Shown here: positions 36,701-43,914 of the stretch, one piece after another | How positions within the stretch are numbered: position 1 is the stretch's first letter | How the letters are laid out: every line of letters begins with the position of its first letter | From: Gaetbulibacter saemankumensis DSM 17032 | GTDB taxonomy: Bacteria > Bacteroidota > Bacteroidia > Flavobacteriales > Flavobacteriaceae | DNA: 64,000 nt | Direction: 5' to 3' | Assembly (NCBI RefSeq): GCF_000425645.1 | Contig: NZ_AUDV01000006.1 | Location: forward strand, 186,001-250,000 | Made by a program: the position numbers and the translations under genes | The notes under the pieces: model-generated | What the model was told of the DNA's origin: nothing | What the model saw: only the letters and a program-made list of their open reading frames with translations | Databases searched by the model: none

Positions 36701-36832
36701 GCTATTATGATCTGTGGCGGATTAATTATCTGTATGCTCTTATCGTTTACAGTACTTCCGCAATTATTTTATTTAGCTTACAAAAAAGATGAAAAGAAAA
36801 AAATAAAGAGACTTGAAAATTACAAAACTTAA
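33710..36832 (+). CDS. heavy-metal RND efflux pump (CzcA/CusA family)
   Basis: A 1040-residue pump with the RND plan: TM1 (about 13-32), a large periplasmic loop, TM2-TM6, the second loop, and TM7-TM12. The N-terminal FPDVTNTRARIITQWPGRSAEEVEK and the motif DFGLLLEGTLVIVEAV are those of the HME (heavy-metal efflux) group. The charged trio of TM4 is D395, E401 and E408, corresponding to D402, D408 and E415 of CzcA; the middle one is Glu instead of Asp. It is the last gene of the operon, 30 bases after the adaptor, and is driven by metal-linked regulation upstream. Zinc, copper or silver are possible substrates. Confidence 0.93.
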   Translation: MKKFTNGIVAFSLRHSLIIFFLTALLAIAGIVSYTQTPIEAFPDVTNTRARIITQWPGRSAEEVEKFITLPVMKEVNSIPKKSNVRSISLFGLSVVTVIFEDEVDDFYAQQYASNRLQSVDLPDEADAEIDPPYGATGEIFRYIIDSKRPIKELTAIQDWTIERELLSVPGVSDVQSFGGEEKTYQIQVDPVALKQYNFTPLDVYEAISKSNINVGGDIIQKGSQAYVVRGVGLLTSISDIENTLINVNGNVPVLIKDIGQVIKTAKPRLGQVSLDDKDDVVEGIVVMLRGENPAAVIERLKVKIDELNTSILPKDVKIKPFIDRTELVNTTVKTVSKNLLEGIILVSIIVLVFLFNWRTTITVALVIPLSFLFSITLLRIQGLPANLISMGALDFGLLLEGTLVIVEAVYVRLEQQSKQFGLTRYNKLSKSGTIKNSIRRVAPHIFFSQLILIVALLPIFSFQKVEGKMFTPLAYTLGYALLGSLILSLTFVPAMCKVMLNKNVKPINNPVVNFFRTNIFKLFSWCTKYRKATLVSFGVLFIACVIQFMNYGTEFIPQLNEGAVYIRATLPNSVSLDESIKTGKAIKNKLREFDEVKFILNQTGRPNDGTDPTGFFNNEFHIELYPEDEWESKISKDELLSQMKESLKAFPGINFGFSQPIQDNVEEFVAGVKSSLVVKIFGDDLYKMEGQAFQLAKVLENVDGITDINVYKNIGLPELRIQLDEIKMAQYGVTTEDAQTVLEMAIGGKTASYFYENERKFDIQIRFQEEYRTDEKEIGNILIPTLTEQEIQLKEIADISFKTGPAFIYREGSSRYTGIGFSIDGRDLGSTISEAQQRVSEELAFSKDTKIEWAGEFESKERASKQLGLIVPIALLLIVFLLYMNFGNAKDMLIAISTVTFAFVGGFISLWATGTIFGISAGIGFIILFGVCTIDGIILVAVMKENLQERMPLKKAISEGVYSRIRPVVMIALMGSLGLLPAAMSNGMGSEVQKPLAIMICGGLIICMLLSFTVLPQLFYLAYKKDEKKKIKRLENYKT

Positions 36833-36849
36833 GCACTTTTCTGAATATT

Positions 36850-36881
36850 AAAAGGCACACTTTTAAAAGTGTGCCTTTTTT
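36850..36881 (+). terminator. terminator of the efflux operon
   Basis: AAAAGGCACACTTTT / AAAAGTGTGCCTTTTTT is a 14-15 bp stem with a T-run, 18 bases after the pump stop. Confidence 0.9.
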
Positions 36882-36975
36882 ATGATAGATGATAAACTAT
36901 TTTATACTTAAAAAATTACCATCTTTAAAAACCATTAAATTATAACACCTCTAAAAAGGTGCTCTTTTTTTATAA

Positions 36976-37197
36976 AATTATAAAGGGAAACGACTACCCT
37001 ACCTCAAATTAAAAAAAAGGGTGGATTGGGTTCTATTTAATTTATGCTTAACAGAAAGTTGGAGTGATAATGATGCTGATATAGAATTTGAATATTATGC
37101 AGGAGATCACTTTACATTATTTACAGAAGAATATAAAAAAGATGGCACTAATTTTTTATTAAAAGATTATAAAAACTGGCTCAATGAAAACAAATAG
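36976..37197 (+). pseudogene. C-terminal fragment resembling an alpha/beta hydrolase
   Basis: A frame opens after a stop at 36973 without a start codon and ends at TAG 37195-37197. It reads DWVLFNLCLTESWSDNDADI, then EFEYYAGDHFTLFTEEYKKD and a helical end NWLNENK. The combination of strand, GDH and terminal helix looks like the catalytic-His end of an alpha/beta hydrolase, but I cannot prove this. A GTG at 37021 would give only about 58 residues. It is best read as the tail of a lost gene. The remaining part of 36882-37374 shows no gene that I can support. Confidence 0.35.
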
Positions 37198-37374
37198 TTG
37201 TTTTTATATTTAGCTATAAATGTGATGGGCTATTACACATAATGGAAAACGTCTATTTTAGTATAAAGTTGTTATAAGCCAACTTGTTACTATTACAAAT
37301 ATTAGATTAGGTATACATAGGTCTGGCAAGTATATAATATATTTCATATCTTAGGTGAAATTCATTACAATAGT

Positions 37375-37560
37375 ATGAAAACACTCAGTTTATTAAATAT
37401 TTATCTCCAATTACCACCTGGCACACGAAACCCAGACGATAACACTCCATTGGATTTAACAGATCCTTTTAATATCATTATGTTTATTGTCTTGCCAATT
37501 GCTGCAGTGGTTTTATATTTTGTATGGCGGAAACAAAAGAAAAAGGATGGGGAGTTATAA
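37375..37560 (+). CDS. small conserved membrane protein
   Basis: A 61-residue protein with a short N-terminus containing LQLPPGTRNPDDNTPLDLTDPFN, one transmembrane helix (about 34-51, IIMFIVLPIAAVVLYFVW) and a basic tail RKQKKKDGEL. I recognise this arrangement, including the PPGTRNPDDNTP stretch, from small proteins in many flavobacterial genomes. The function is unknown. It is likely to sit in the inner membrane with the basic tail in the cytoplasm. Its survival inside a decaying segment argues for a real gene. Confidence 0.7.
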   Translation: MKTLSLLNIYLQLPPGTRNPDDNTPLDLTDPFNIIMFIVLPIAAVVLYFVWRKQKKKDGEL

Positions 37561-37739
37561 AATAATCTAATCAAGAGAAACACCAGAAATCAAACATCCG
37601 GTTGATTAGAAAATCTTCTTTCTTCATAAGTGTATAAAATTAAAATATCGCGAGCCTCAACCCTCTATATTTTATACTTTACACTCATGGTGCGGACTTG
37701 CAACAAAAAACTGGACAAATAAGTTGAATGACTAAGCTA

Positions 37740-38268
37740 CTAGGTTAAGGCTATACATGTCTACTTCGAATTCTATTATAATTCTATTCTCTAAAAAGTA
37801 ATGTCTTCTTCTATTATTGTACCAGGTTTCTATTCATTCAAAGATCGATTACTCTTCAGATCTTAACTTATAACTGTACCTATAAACCCATTCAGCCTTT
37901 AATGATTTAAAGAACGATTCTGCAACAGCATTGGTGTTTAGCATTAAAAAACTTCGTTTTTATTCTTAATCTCAAATCTTTACGACTCAAAGATTAGTTT
38001 ACTAAACCATTGTAACTTTTAATTAAAGAGGCAAACTTATGGCTGACACAATGTATACCGAGATCGGAATGAAAAATTAAAGACTGGGTTAAGGTTATTT
38101 TCTTTATAGCCATATGCCAAGCTTTAAAATAGTATCCTCGGCACTTCGATTATCGCTTAGAGCCCACTCAAAAACTTTATGGTTAAACAAATCAATAATA
38201 ACAGTAAGGTATAACCAAGCTTTTTTGGTTTTGATATAGGTAATATCACTTACCCTAAATTTAAAAGT
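37740..38268 (-). mobile_element. degenerate IS3-family transposase (OrfB relic)
   Basis: Minus-strand fragments of an IS3-type DDE integrase, split by stops and frameshifts: FRVSDITYIKTKKAW, then LYLTVIIDLFNHKVFEWALSDNRSAEDT, then LIFHSDLGIHCVS, then LNTNAVAESFFKSLKAEW, then IETWYNNRRRHYFLENRIIIEFE. The three catalytic acids are still recognisable (SDITY, HSDLG, AESFF). No intact frame longer than about 50 residues remains and I could not fix the ends or terminal repeats. It must be an old insertion, next to tRNA-Pro. The flanks 37561-37739 and 38269-38415 hold nothing else I can support. Confidence 0.85.
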
Positions 38269-38411
38269 TACAATCTTATATTATGACTATTTATGCATAA
38301 AAAGATTATAATTTAAAATCTATAAAGAGTTAGACAAATTGAAGAAATCTCCAGTATTTACTGGTTATAGCATAAAAAAAGCACCCAATAATAGATGCTT
38401 ATAAAATATAA

Positions 38412-38490
<79 letters not shown>

Positions 38491-38555
38491 ATTTAATGAG
38501 ACCCCAAAAGAAAACATTTTCAAATAAATTTCAAAGGAATTTTCTCGAATAAAAT

Positions 38556-38586
38556 AAAAAAGCCAAAGCATTTTGCTTTGGCTTTT
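38556..38586 (-). terminator. terminator of trxB
   Basis: AAAAAGCCAAAGCA / TGCTTTGGCTTTT forms a 13-bp stem; on the minus strand it continues into T6. Confidence 0.85.
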
Positions 38587-38606
38587 ATTATATGGGCGCT
38601 CTTATT

Positions 38607-39575
38607 TTAAGCAGTCATTTCTACTTCCGTTTCCTTAGCTGCTAAATAACGTTCAGCATCTAAGGCCGCCATACAACCAGTTCCAGCTGCAGTAATAGCT
38701 TGTCTGTAAACGTGGTCTGCAGCATCACCCGATACAAATACTCCTGGCACATTGGTCTTAGATGTTCCAGGTTTATTAATAATATATCCTGTTTCGTCTA
38801 AGTCTAGAAAACCTTTAAAAATATCTGTATTTGGTTTATGACCAATAGCTACGAAAAATCCTGTTGCAGGAATTTCATGCTTTTCATTAGTTTTGTTATT
38901 GTATACACGAACACCTGTTACTACTTGTCCATCGCCTAAAACCTCATCTGTTTCGGTATTAAATAGGATATCGATATTCTCTGTTTTTTGAACTCTTGAA
39001 GCCATGATTTTAGAAGCTCTAAATTCATCACGTCTCACTAACATGGTTACTTTTTTACAAAGCTTAGATAAATAGTGTGCTTCTTCACAAGCTGAATCTC
39101 CAGCTCCAACAATTACTACTTCCTGATTTCTATAAAAGAACCCATCACATACAGCACATGCCGATACACCACCACCAAGTTTTAAATATTTTTGCTCTGA
39201 TTCTAAACCTAAATATTTAGCCGATGCTCCAGTTGAAATTATAACCGTATCACAGTGAATTTCTTTTGTTTCATTAACCCAAACTTTATGAATATCACCA
39301 GAAAAATCTACTTTGGTAATCCAACCATCACGCACATCAGTTTCGAAACGTTCTGCTTGTTTTTGTAATTCTACCATCATTTCTGGTCCAGTAATCCCTT
39401 GAGGATATCCTGGGAAATTTTCAACTTCATTGGTTGTAGTTAATTGTCCACCTGGCTGTGTACCTTGATAAAGTACTGGTTTCATATTTGCTCTTGCAGC
39501 ATAGATTGCAGCAGTATAACCTGCAGGTCCAGAACCTATAATAAGGCATTTTACTCTTTCAATTGTATCTGACAT
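38607..39575 (-). CDS. trxB: thioredoxin-disulfide reductase
   Basis: A 322-residue FAD enzyme that passes electrons from NADPH to thioredoxin. It has the FAD loop GSGPAG (14-19), the redox pair CAVC with Cys at 140 and 143, the NADPH site VGAGDSACEEA and the C-terminal FAD motif GVFVSGDAADHVYRQAITAAGTG. The length is typical. It is monocistronic, with its own terminator. It is an intact core gene in an otherwise decayed segment. Confidence 0.96.
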   Translation of the reverse strand: MSDTIERVKCLIIGSGPAGYTAAIYAARANMKPVLYQGTQPGGQLTTTNEVENFPGYPQGITGPEMMVELQKQAERFETDVRDGWITKVDFSGDIHKVWVNETKEIHCDTVIISTGASAKYLGLESEQKYLKLGGGVSACAVCDGFFYRNQEVVIVGAGDSACEEAHYLSKLCKKVTMLVRRDEFRASKIMASRVQKTENIDILFNTETDEVLGDGQVVTGVRVYNNKTNEKHEIPATGFFVAIGHKPNTDIFKGFLDLDETGYIINKPGTSKTNVPGVFVSGDAADHVYRQAITAAGTGCMAALDAERYLAAKETEVEMTA

Positions 39576-39710
39576 AATTGGTTTTTATAAATTTAATCTT
39601 GACAAAATTAGAATTTTTGATAATAACATTACGTTAAAATTATCAAAAGATATTATAAAGGTATTAATATCTGTTATATCCTAAATAATCGAATAGCTAG
39701 TTGATAAAAC

Positions 39711-39740
39711 AAAAAAAGCTGAACCTATGTTCAGCTTTTT
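39711..39740 (-). terminator. terminator of the eda gene
   Basis: AAAAAGCTGAAC / GTTCAGCTTTTT forms a 12-bp stem with a 4-base loop and a T-run on the minus strand. Confidence 0.88.
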
Positions 39741-39782
39741 AATTCATCAAATAATAAATCTACAGGTACTTTCTAATCGATT

Positions 39783-40432
39783 TTATAATGGCCAAAGCAT
39801 TTTAACACCTTGCTTTAGTTTTTCATAATCTTTATTAGCAATTATATCTTTTGAAATTAATTGTGAACCCATACCAACACAAGTTACCCCTGCATCAAAC
39901 CAACCTTTTAGATTTTCCTCTGTCGGAGACACACCCCCTGTTGGCATAATACTTGTCCAAGGCTGTGGGCCTTTAATACCTTTCACAAATTTAGGTCCGT
40001 ATAAATCTCCCGGGAATAACTTCACAATTTCACATCCTAATTCTTCAGCTCTGGTTATTTCGGTTAAACTCCCGCAACCTGGTGACCATAATACTTTTTT
40101 ACAGTTACAAGCAATTGCAATATCTTCTCTTAAAACAGGTGTGATTATGAAGTTTGCACCTAAGGCCATATATAATGAGGTCGCTGCTCCATCGGTCACA
40201 GAACCAACACCCATAATCATACCCGGTAATTCGGCAATCGCATATTTAGTTAACTCTCCAAAAACTTCATGAGAAAATAACCACGAGCTGTAAACTCCAT
40301 TAACCGCGCTCCACCACCGTAAAAGGCTTTTAAGACTTTCTTACTTAATTCAATATCGTTATTGAAAAACAGTGGAATCATCCCAGTTTCTTTCATTGCC
40401 TGAGCAACTTCTAATCTTGTAAATTGTGCCAT
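39783..40432 (-). pseudogene. eda: KDPG/KHG aldolase, frameshifted
   Basis: Two frames together encode one aldolase of about 216 residues. The first part (from ATG at 40432) reads MAQFTRLEVAQAMKETGMIP to EFTARGY. The second continues with FSHEVFGELTKYAIAELPG and runs to the end, with the Schiff-base Lys in EIVKLFPGDLYGPKF and IMPTGGVSPTEENLKGWF. One T is missing in the run TATTTTCTC at about 40270-40276, which breaks the frame. The enzyme cleaves 2-keto-3-deoxy-6-phosphogluconate in the Entner-Doudoroff and uronate pathways. It follows the truncated kdgK gene, so the pathway is broken in two genes; a sequencing error alone would not explain both. Confidence 0.85.
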
Positions 40433-40445
40433 TTCTTAAATATAT

Positions 40446-40832
40446 TTAGCGTGCAACTCGTCCAGAAGCATCACCTCCCATTAATTTTTCAACTTCAGCT
40501 ACGGTTACTAAATTAGCATCACCTTTAATGGTATGTTTTAAACAAGAGGCCGCGACTGCAAAATCTAAGGCATTCTGATCATCTTCTGGGTATTTTAATA
40601 ATCCGTAGATTAATCCTCCCATAAAGGAATCTCCTCCACCTACTCTATCAACGATATCGGTAATTTGGTACTGAGGTGTTTCATACATCTTTTCCCCATC
40701 GTATAACACACCTGCCCAAGTATTATGAGATGCAGAAATAGATCTTATTAAAGTAGTAATTACTTTTTTAGCTCTTGGAAATTTCTCCATCATTTGCTTA
40801 CAAACAGATAAAAACGCCTCAGCCTTTACATC
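40446..40832 (-). pseudogene. kdgK: 2-keto-3-deoxygluconate kinase, N-terminus lost
   Basis: Only the last third of a PfkB-family kinase remains. The frame can be followed from DVKAEAFLSVCKQMMEKFP at about 40832 through KKVITTLIRSISASHNTWAGV to the PfkB signature IVDRVGGGDSFMGGLIYG, which contains the catalytic Asp, and ends in ASGRVAR. About 220 N-terminal residues, including the sugar-binding part, are absent. At 40830-40838 the sequence changes abruptly into a LacI fragment on the opposite strand. An ATG at 40793 could start a short product, but it would be inactive. Confidence 0.85.
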
Positions 40833-41176
40833 ATGCCCTTGTGTTTGCCGCCCTTGGCGCCTTACAAATATTGAAAGAAAAAAATATTAAAGTACCAGAA
40901 GAAATTGCACTGGTAGGTTTTGGCAACGAACCGTTTACTTCTATGCTTTCACCATCTATTACTAGTGTAAACCAACATAGTAGTGAAATTGGCAAGCAAG
41001 CTGCATTAACTTTTTTAGAACGTGTTAAGCACCCTGAAATAAAGCAGACATTAAAAAAGTACATTTTAAATGCAGAATTGATAGTACGAGACTCTTCCAA
41101 CATTAAAAAAACAGATAAAAGAAAAGCCTTGAAAATGTTATCAAGGCTTTCTACTTTCTTGTTTAGAGTTTTTTAA
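40833..41176 (+). pseudogene. LacI-family regulator, C-terminal fragment
   Basis: From about 40835 the plus strand encodes ALVFAALGALQILKEKNIKV, followed by PEEIALVGFGNEPFTSMLSP and SITSVNQHSSEIGKQAA, a typical ligand domain of a LacI regulator. The DNA-binding domain and two thirds of the ligand domain are missing. The frame runs through a terminator hairpin at its end, so the original stop has probably been lost by an indel in the A-run near 41105. Upstream of 40833 the frame is antisense to kdgK and is not LacI sequence. Confidence 0.82.
41123..41152. terminator. terminator at the lacI remnant / exported protein gene
   Basis: AAAGCCTTGA / TCAAGGCTTT forms a 10-bp stem with an 8-base loop and pyrimidine-rich flank. 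It lies about 25 bases beyond the stop codon of the convergent gene at 41178-41849. Confidence 0.7.
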
Positions 41177-41177
41177 A

Positions 41178-41849
41178 TTATTTTTCTATTTCTCCTATTT
41201 TTTTAATTTCTTCAGCTTTCCTACTTAGGACTTCTCTACCCTTTTTAATAGTTGTATCTAATTCATCTAATTTCTCAGAGGCCTTATTCAGCTTTTCTTC
41301 CTTCTCTTTTATTTCCTCTTCAGACAACTCCTTATTTTCCTTAGCTTTTTCTAAGCGCTCTCTAGCATCTTCAACTGATTTCCTTCCACGTTTTACGGTA
41401 TTTTCTTCTTCATCTAATCGCTCTCGTGATTCCTTCAACTTATCTTTTGCCATAGCCGCCCGATACTGACCAAACTCCTTGGCTGTCATATCTCCTTTAT
41501 TTTTTCCATAAGCGTGACCACTAATTTCCTTATGAACCTTTTGCTTGGAATCTTTCATGCCTTGATCCGCTTCATGCTCCATATCGTCATATTCTTCTTT
41601 ACCCTTCTGTTTCATTTCTTTGGCCTTTCCCTTGCCTTTAGCCTCCATTTGGCCCACCTTATTTTCAGCCTCCTCAACATCTGCTTCCATATCATTTATA
41701 TGTTTTGCAGCTTTATCATTAGCCTTTTTGACCTTCTTTAATTTTTCCTGAGTATGTTCCTTTTCTTTAGATTTACCCTGAGCATATGATGTTGCAACGA
41801 AAGTAACAGTAAACAAAACCAACAAAACAGCTTTTATAATATATTTCAT
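41178..41849 (-). CDS. exported charged coiled-coil protein
   Basis: A 223-residue protein with a signal peptide ending near SYAQ (about 24). The mature protein is almost entirely charged and helical, rich in K, E, D and A with no Cys and very few aromatic residues; for example KAAKHINDMEADVEEAENKV and KEEKLNKASEKLDELDTTIKK. This is the composition of LEA-like or long coiled-coil periplasmic proteins. No enzymatic domain is seen. It is 18 bases downstream of a small lipoprotein gene and probably co-transcribed. A stress-protective or spacer role is a guess. Confidence 0.7.
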   Translation of the reverse strand: MKYIIKAVLLVLFTVTFVATSYAQGKSKEKEHTQEKLKKVKKANDKAAKHINDMEADVEEAENKVGQMEAKGKGKAKEMKQKGKEEYDDMEHEADQGMKDSKQKVHKEISGHAYGKNKGDMTAKEFGQYRAAMAKDKLKESRERLDEEENTVKRGRKSVEDARERLEKAKENKELSEEEIKEKEEKLNKASEKLDELDTTIKKGREVLSRKAEEIKKIGEIEK

Positions 41850-41867
41850 GTTTTTAAAATTTTTTAA

Positions 41868-42077
41868 TTAAATACTATCAATTTCTTTTATTAAACTTTC
41901 TACCTCTGTGGCCTTATCGCTAACCGCATTGAGTGTAGAATCTATAACCATTTCGGTTGATTCGATTTGCTCTATTTGAGCGTCTATAGTCTCTTTAGTT
42001 TTCTTATCATCTCTACATGAAAAAAGTGTTAGTAAAGAAAATAACATTACTGAAAGCGCTATTTTTTTTGCATTCAT
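41868..42077 (-). CDS. small lipoprotein with helical tail
   Basis: A 69-residue protein with a lipoprotein signal, LFSLLTLFSCRDD (Cys about residue 21), and a short acidic helical part (IDAQIEQIESTEMVIDSTLNAV) in heptad-like spacing. It could anchor or pair with the coiled-coil protein encoded just downstream, as both look like rods on the periplasmic side. There are no known motifs. Confidence 0.65.
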   Translation of the reverse strand: MNAKKIALSVMLFSLLTLFSCRDDKKTKETIDAQIEQIESTEMVIDSTLNAVSDKATEVESLIKEIDSI

Positions 42078-42110
42078 AATTTTATGGGATTATTTTGAAG
42101 TTAATATACA

Positions 42111-42133
42111 AAAAAAGCCCTAAAAAGGGCTTT
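42111..42133 (-). terminator. terminator of glmM
   Basis: AAAAGCCCTAAAAAGGGCTTTA: an AAAGCCC/GGGCTTT stem with a 5-base loop, followed by a T7 run on the minus strand. Confidence 0.8.
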
Positions 42134-42169
42134 ACTTTATTAAAATACAAACTATTAAACTCTAAATAT

Positions 42170-43552
42170 TTAAATAATAGATTGTATTTTTTGAATAATT
42201 CGCTTAGCTAAATCGTCAGCTTTATTTTGTGAAGTACTTTCGGTATATATACGGATTATAGGTTCGGTATTCGATTTTCTTAAGTGTACCCATTCAGACT
42301 CAAAGTCTATTTTTACACCGTCTATAGTATTTACTTCCTCCTCTTTATAAATATCGGCTATCTTTTCTAAAATAGCATCAACGTTTATTTCTGGAGTGAG
42401 TTCAATTTTATTTTTACTCATAAAATATTCTGGATACGAATTTCTTAGAGTCTTACAAGATACCTTTTTATTTGCTAAATGCGATAAAAATAAGGCCACT
42501 CCTACCAGAGAGTCTCGACCATAATGTGAATCAGGATAAATAATTCCCCCATTACCTTCACCTCCAATAACAGCATTTGTTTTTTTCATTTCAATTACCA
42601 CATTAACTTCTCCAACTGCACTAGCGGTATACTTACCTCCATACTTTATAGTAATATCTTTTAATGCCCGTGAAGAAGATAAATTTGAAACAGTATTGCC
42701 CTCTTGCCTACCTAATACATAATCGGCACATGCCACAAGCGTATATTCTTCCCCAAACATAGAACCGTCTTCGCAAACTAATGCTAGTCTATCAACATCA
42801 GGATCTACTACAATTCCTAAATCGGCTTGTTCTTTAACAACTAATGCTGAAATATCGGTTAAATGTTCTTTTAAGGGTTCTGGATTATGTGGAAATTGTC
42901 CATTTGGTTCACAATATAATTTTACACAGTTAACTCCTAATCTTTCAAGAAGTGCTGGAATAGCAATACCGCCCGTTGAATTTACAGCATCGACAACTAC
43001 TTTAAAGTCAGCATTTTTAATTGCTTCGGTATCAACCAGTGGTAATTTCAAAACTTCTTCTATATGTTTTTGTATGTAACCATCAACATTCAGAAACCAA
43101 CCTAAATCATCTACTTCGGTAAACTCATAAGCATCAGATTTAGCTATTTCAAGTATTTCGGCACCAGCGGCACCGTTTATAAATTCCCCTTTATTATTTA
43201 AGAGTTTTAAAGCATTCCATTGTTTTGGATTGTGACTTGCGGTTATAATAATGCCTCCATCTGCATTCTCTAAGGGAACTGCTATTTCAACCGTGGGCGT
43301 TGTAGACAATCCTATGTCTTTAACATTAATTCCCAATCCAATCAACGTTTTGCTTACCAAATCGCTAATCATTTCACCAGAAATTCTAGCATCACGACCA
43401 ATAATTACGGTTAATGTTTTATCGGAACTCTGCCTTCTTAACCACATGCCATAAGCTGCAGCAAATTTAACAGCATCTATAGGGGTTAAATTATCGTTTA
43501 CAGTCCCCCCGATAGTTCCTCTAATTCCTGAAATTGACTTTATAAGAGTCAT
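42170..43552 (-). CDS. glmM: phosphoglucosamine mutase-type phosphohexomutase
   Basis: A 460-residue alpha-D-phosphohexomutase. The phosphoserine loop TASHNP is at 104-109 (Ser-106), the metal loop DPDVDR at 250-255 and the phosphate-binding end RKSNTEPIIRIYTES at the C-terminus. It interconverts glucosamine-6- and glucosamine-1-phosphate for peptidoglycan and LPS. Bacteroidota phosphoglucosamine mutases of this kind carry the start MTLIKSISGIRGTIGG. It lies 24 bases after the 105-residue gene and near the amino-sugar operon, which may supply its substrate. Confidence 0.9.
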   Translation of the reverse strand: MTLIKSISGIRGTIGGTVNDNLTPIDAVKFAAAYGMWLRRQSSDKTLTVIIGRDARISGEMISDLVSKTLIGLGINVKDIGLSTTPTVEIAVPLENADGGIIITASHNPKQWNALKLLNNKGEFINGAAGAEILEIAKSDAYEFTEVDDLGWFLNVDGYIQKHIEEVLKLPLVDTEAIKNADFKVVVDAVNSTGGIAIPALLERLGVNCVKLYCEPNGQFPHNPEPLKEHLTDISALVVKEQADLGIVVDPDVDRLALVCEDGSMFGEEYTLVACADYVLGRQEGNTVSNLSSSRALKDITIKYGGKYTASAVGEVNVVIEMKKTNAVIGGEGNGGIIYPDSHYGRDSLVGVALFLSHLANKKVSCKTLRNSYPEYFMSKNKIELTPEINVDAILEKIADIYKEEEVNTIDGVKIDFESEWVHLRKSNTEPIIRIYTESTSQNKADDLAKRIIQKIQSII

Positions 43553-43576
43553 CTTAATTTCTAAATATTTTAGTTT

Positions 43577-43894
43577 TTAATCATATGTACGGACTACCTG
43601 CTCATGAATACCTAAAATTCTTTGCATTAAAATATCGCAGGCTGTTTTTGATTTGCCAATAAGGTTAATTTCAACTTTTAAATCAATATTCGGACTATTA
43701 AAACACCTAATACTAAACCATCCATTCGGGTAATGAACTTTTAATTCTTGAGACTCATTCTTAAGGTACAAGTCAAACTCACCAATCACCCAATTAATAA
43801 ACTTATGGTAAACATTAATGTTTTTAACCAAAACGAATTTTTTCATTTCAATTACGGATGATTTAGTATTAGGCGCTTCAACAACCATTTCCAT
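43577..43894 (-). CDS. uncharacterised 105-residue protein
   Basis: I do not recognise this protein. It has no signal peptide or hydrophobic segment; it contains FVLVKNINVYHKFINWVIGEF and DILMQRILGIHEQVV. Its position between nagB (20 bases) and glmM (24 bases), in the same orientation, supports a real gene. It is probably a small cytoplasmic partner. Confidence 0.55.
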   Translation of the reverse strand: MEMVVEAPNTKSSVIEMKKFVLVKNINVYHKFINWVIGEFDLYLKNESQELKVHYPNGWFSIRCFNSPNIDLKVEINLIGKSKTACDILMQRILGIHEQVVRTYD

Positions 43895-43914
43895 TGCTAT
43901 AACAATTTATTTTT

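Noticed and set aside
40775-40832. Upstream extension of the LacI-like frame
   Set aside because: The residues before ALVFAAL are the antisense of kdgK and bear no similarity to LacI. The frame is open by chance across the junction.
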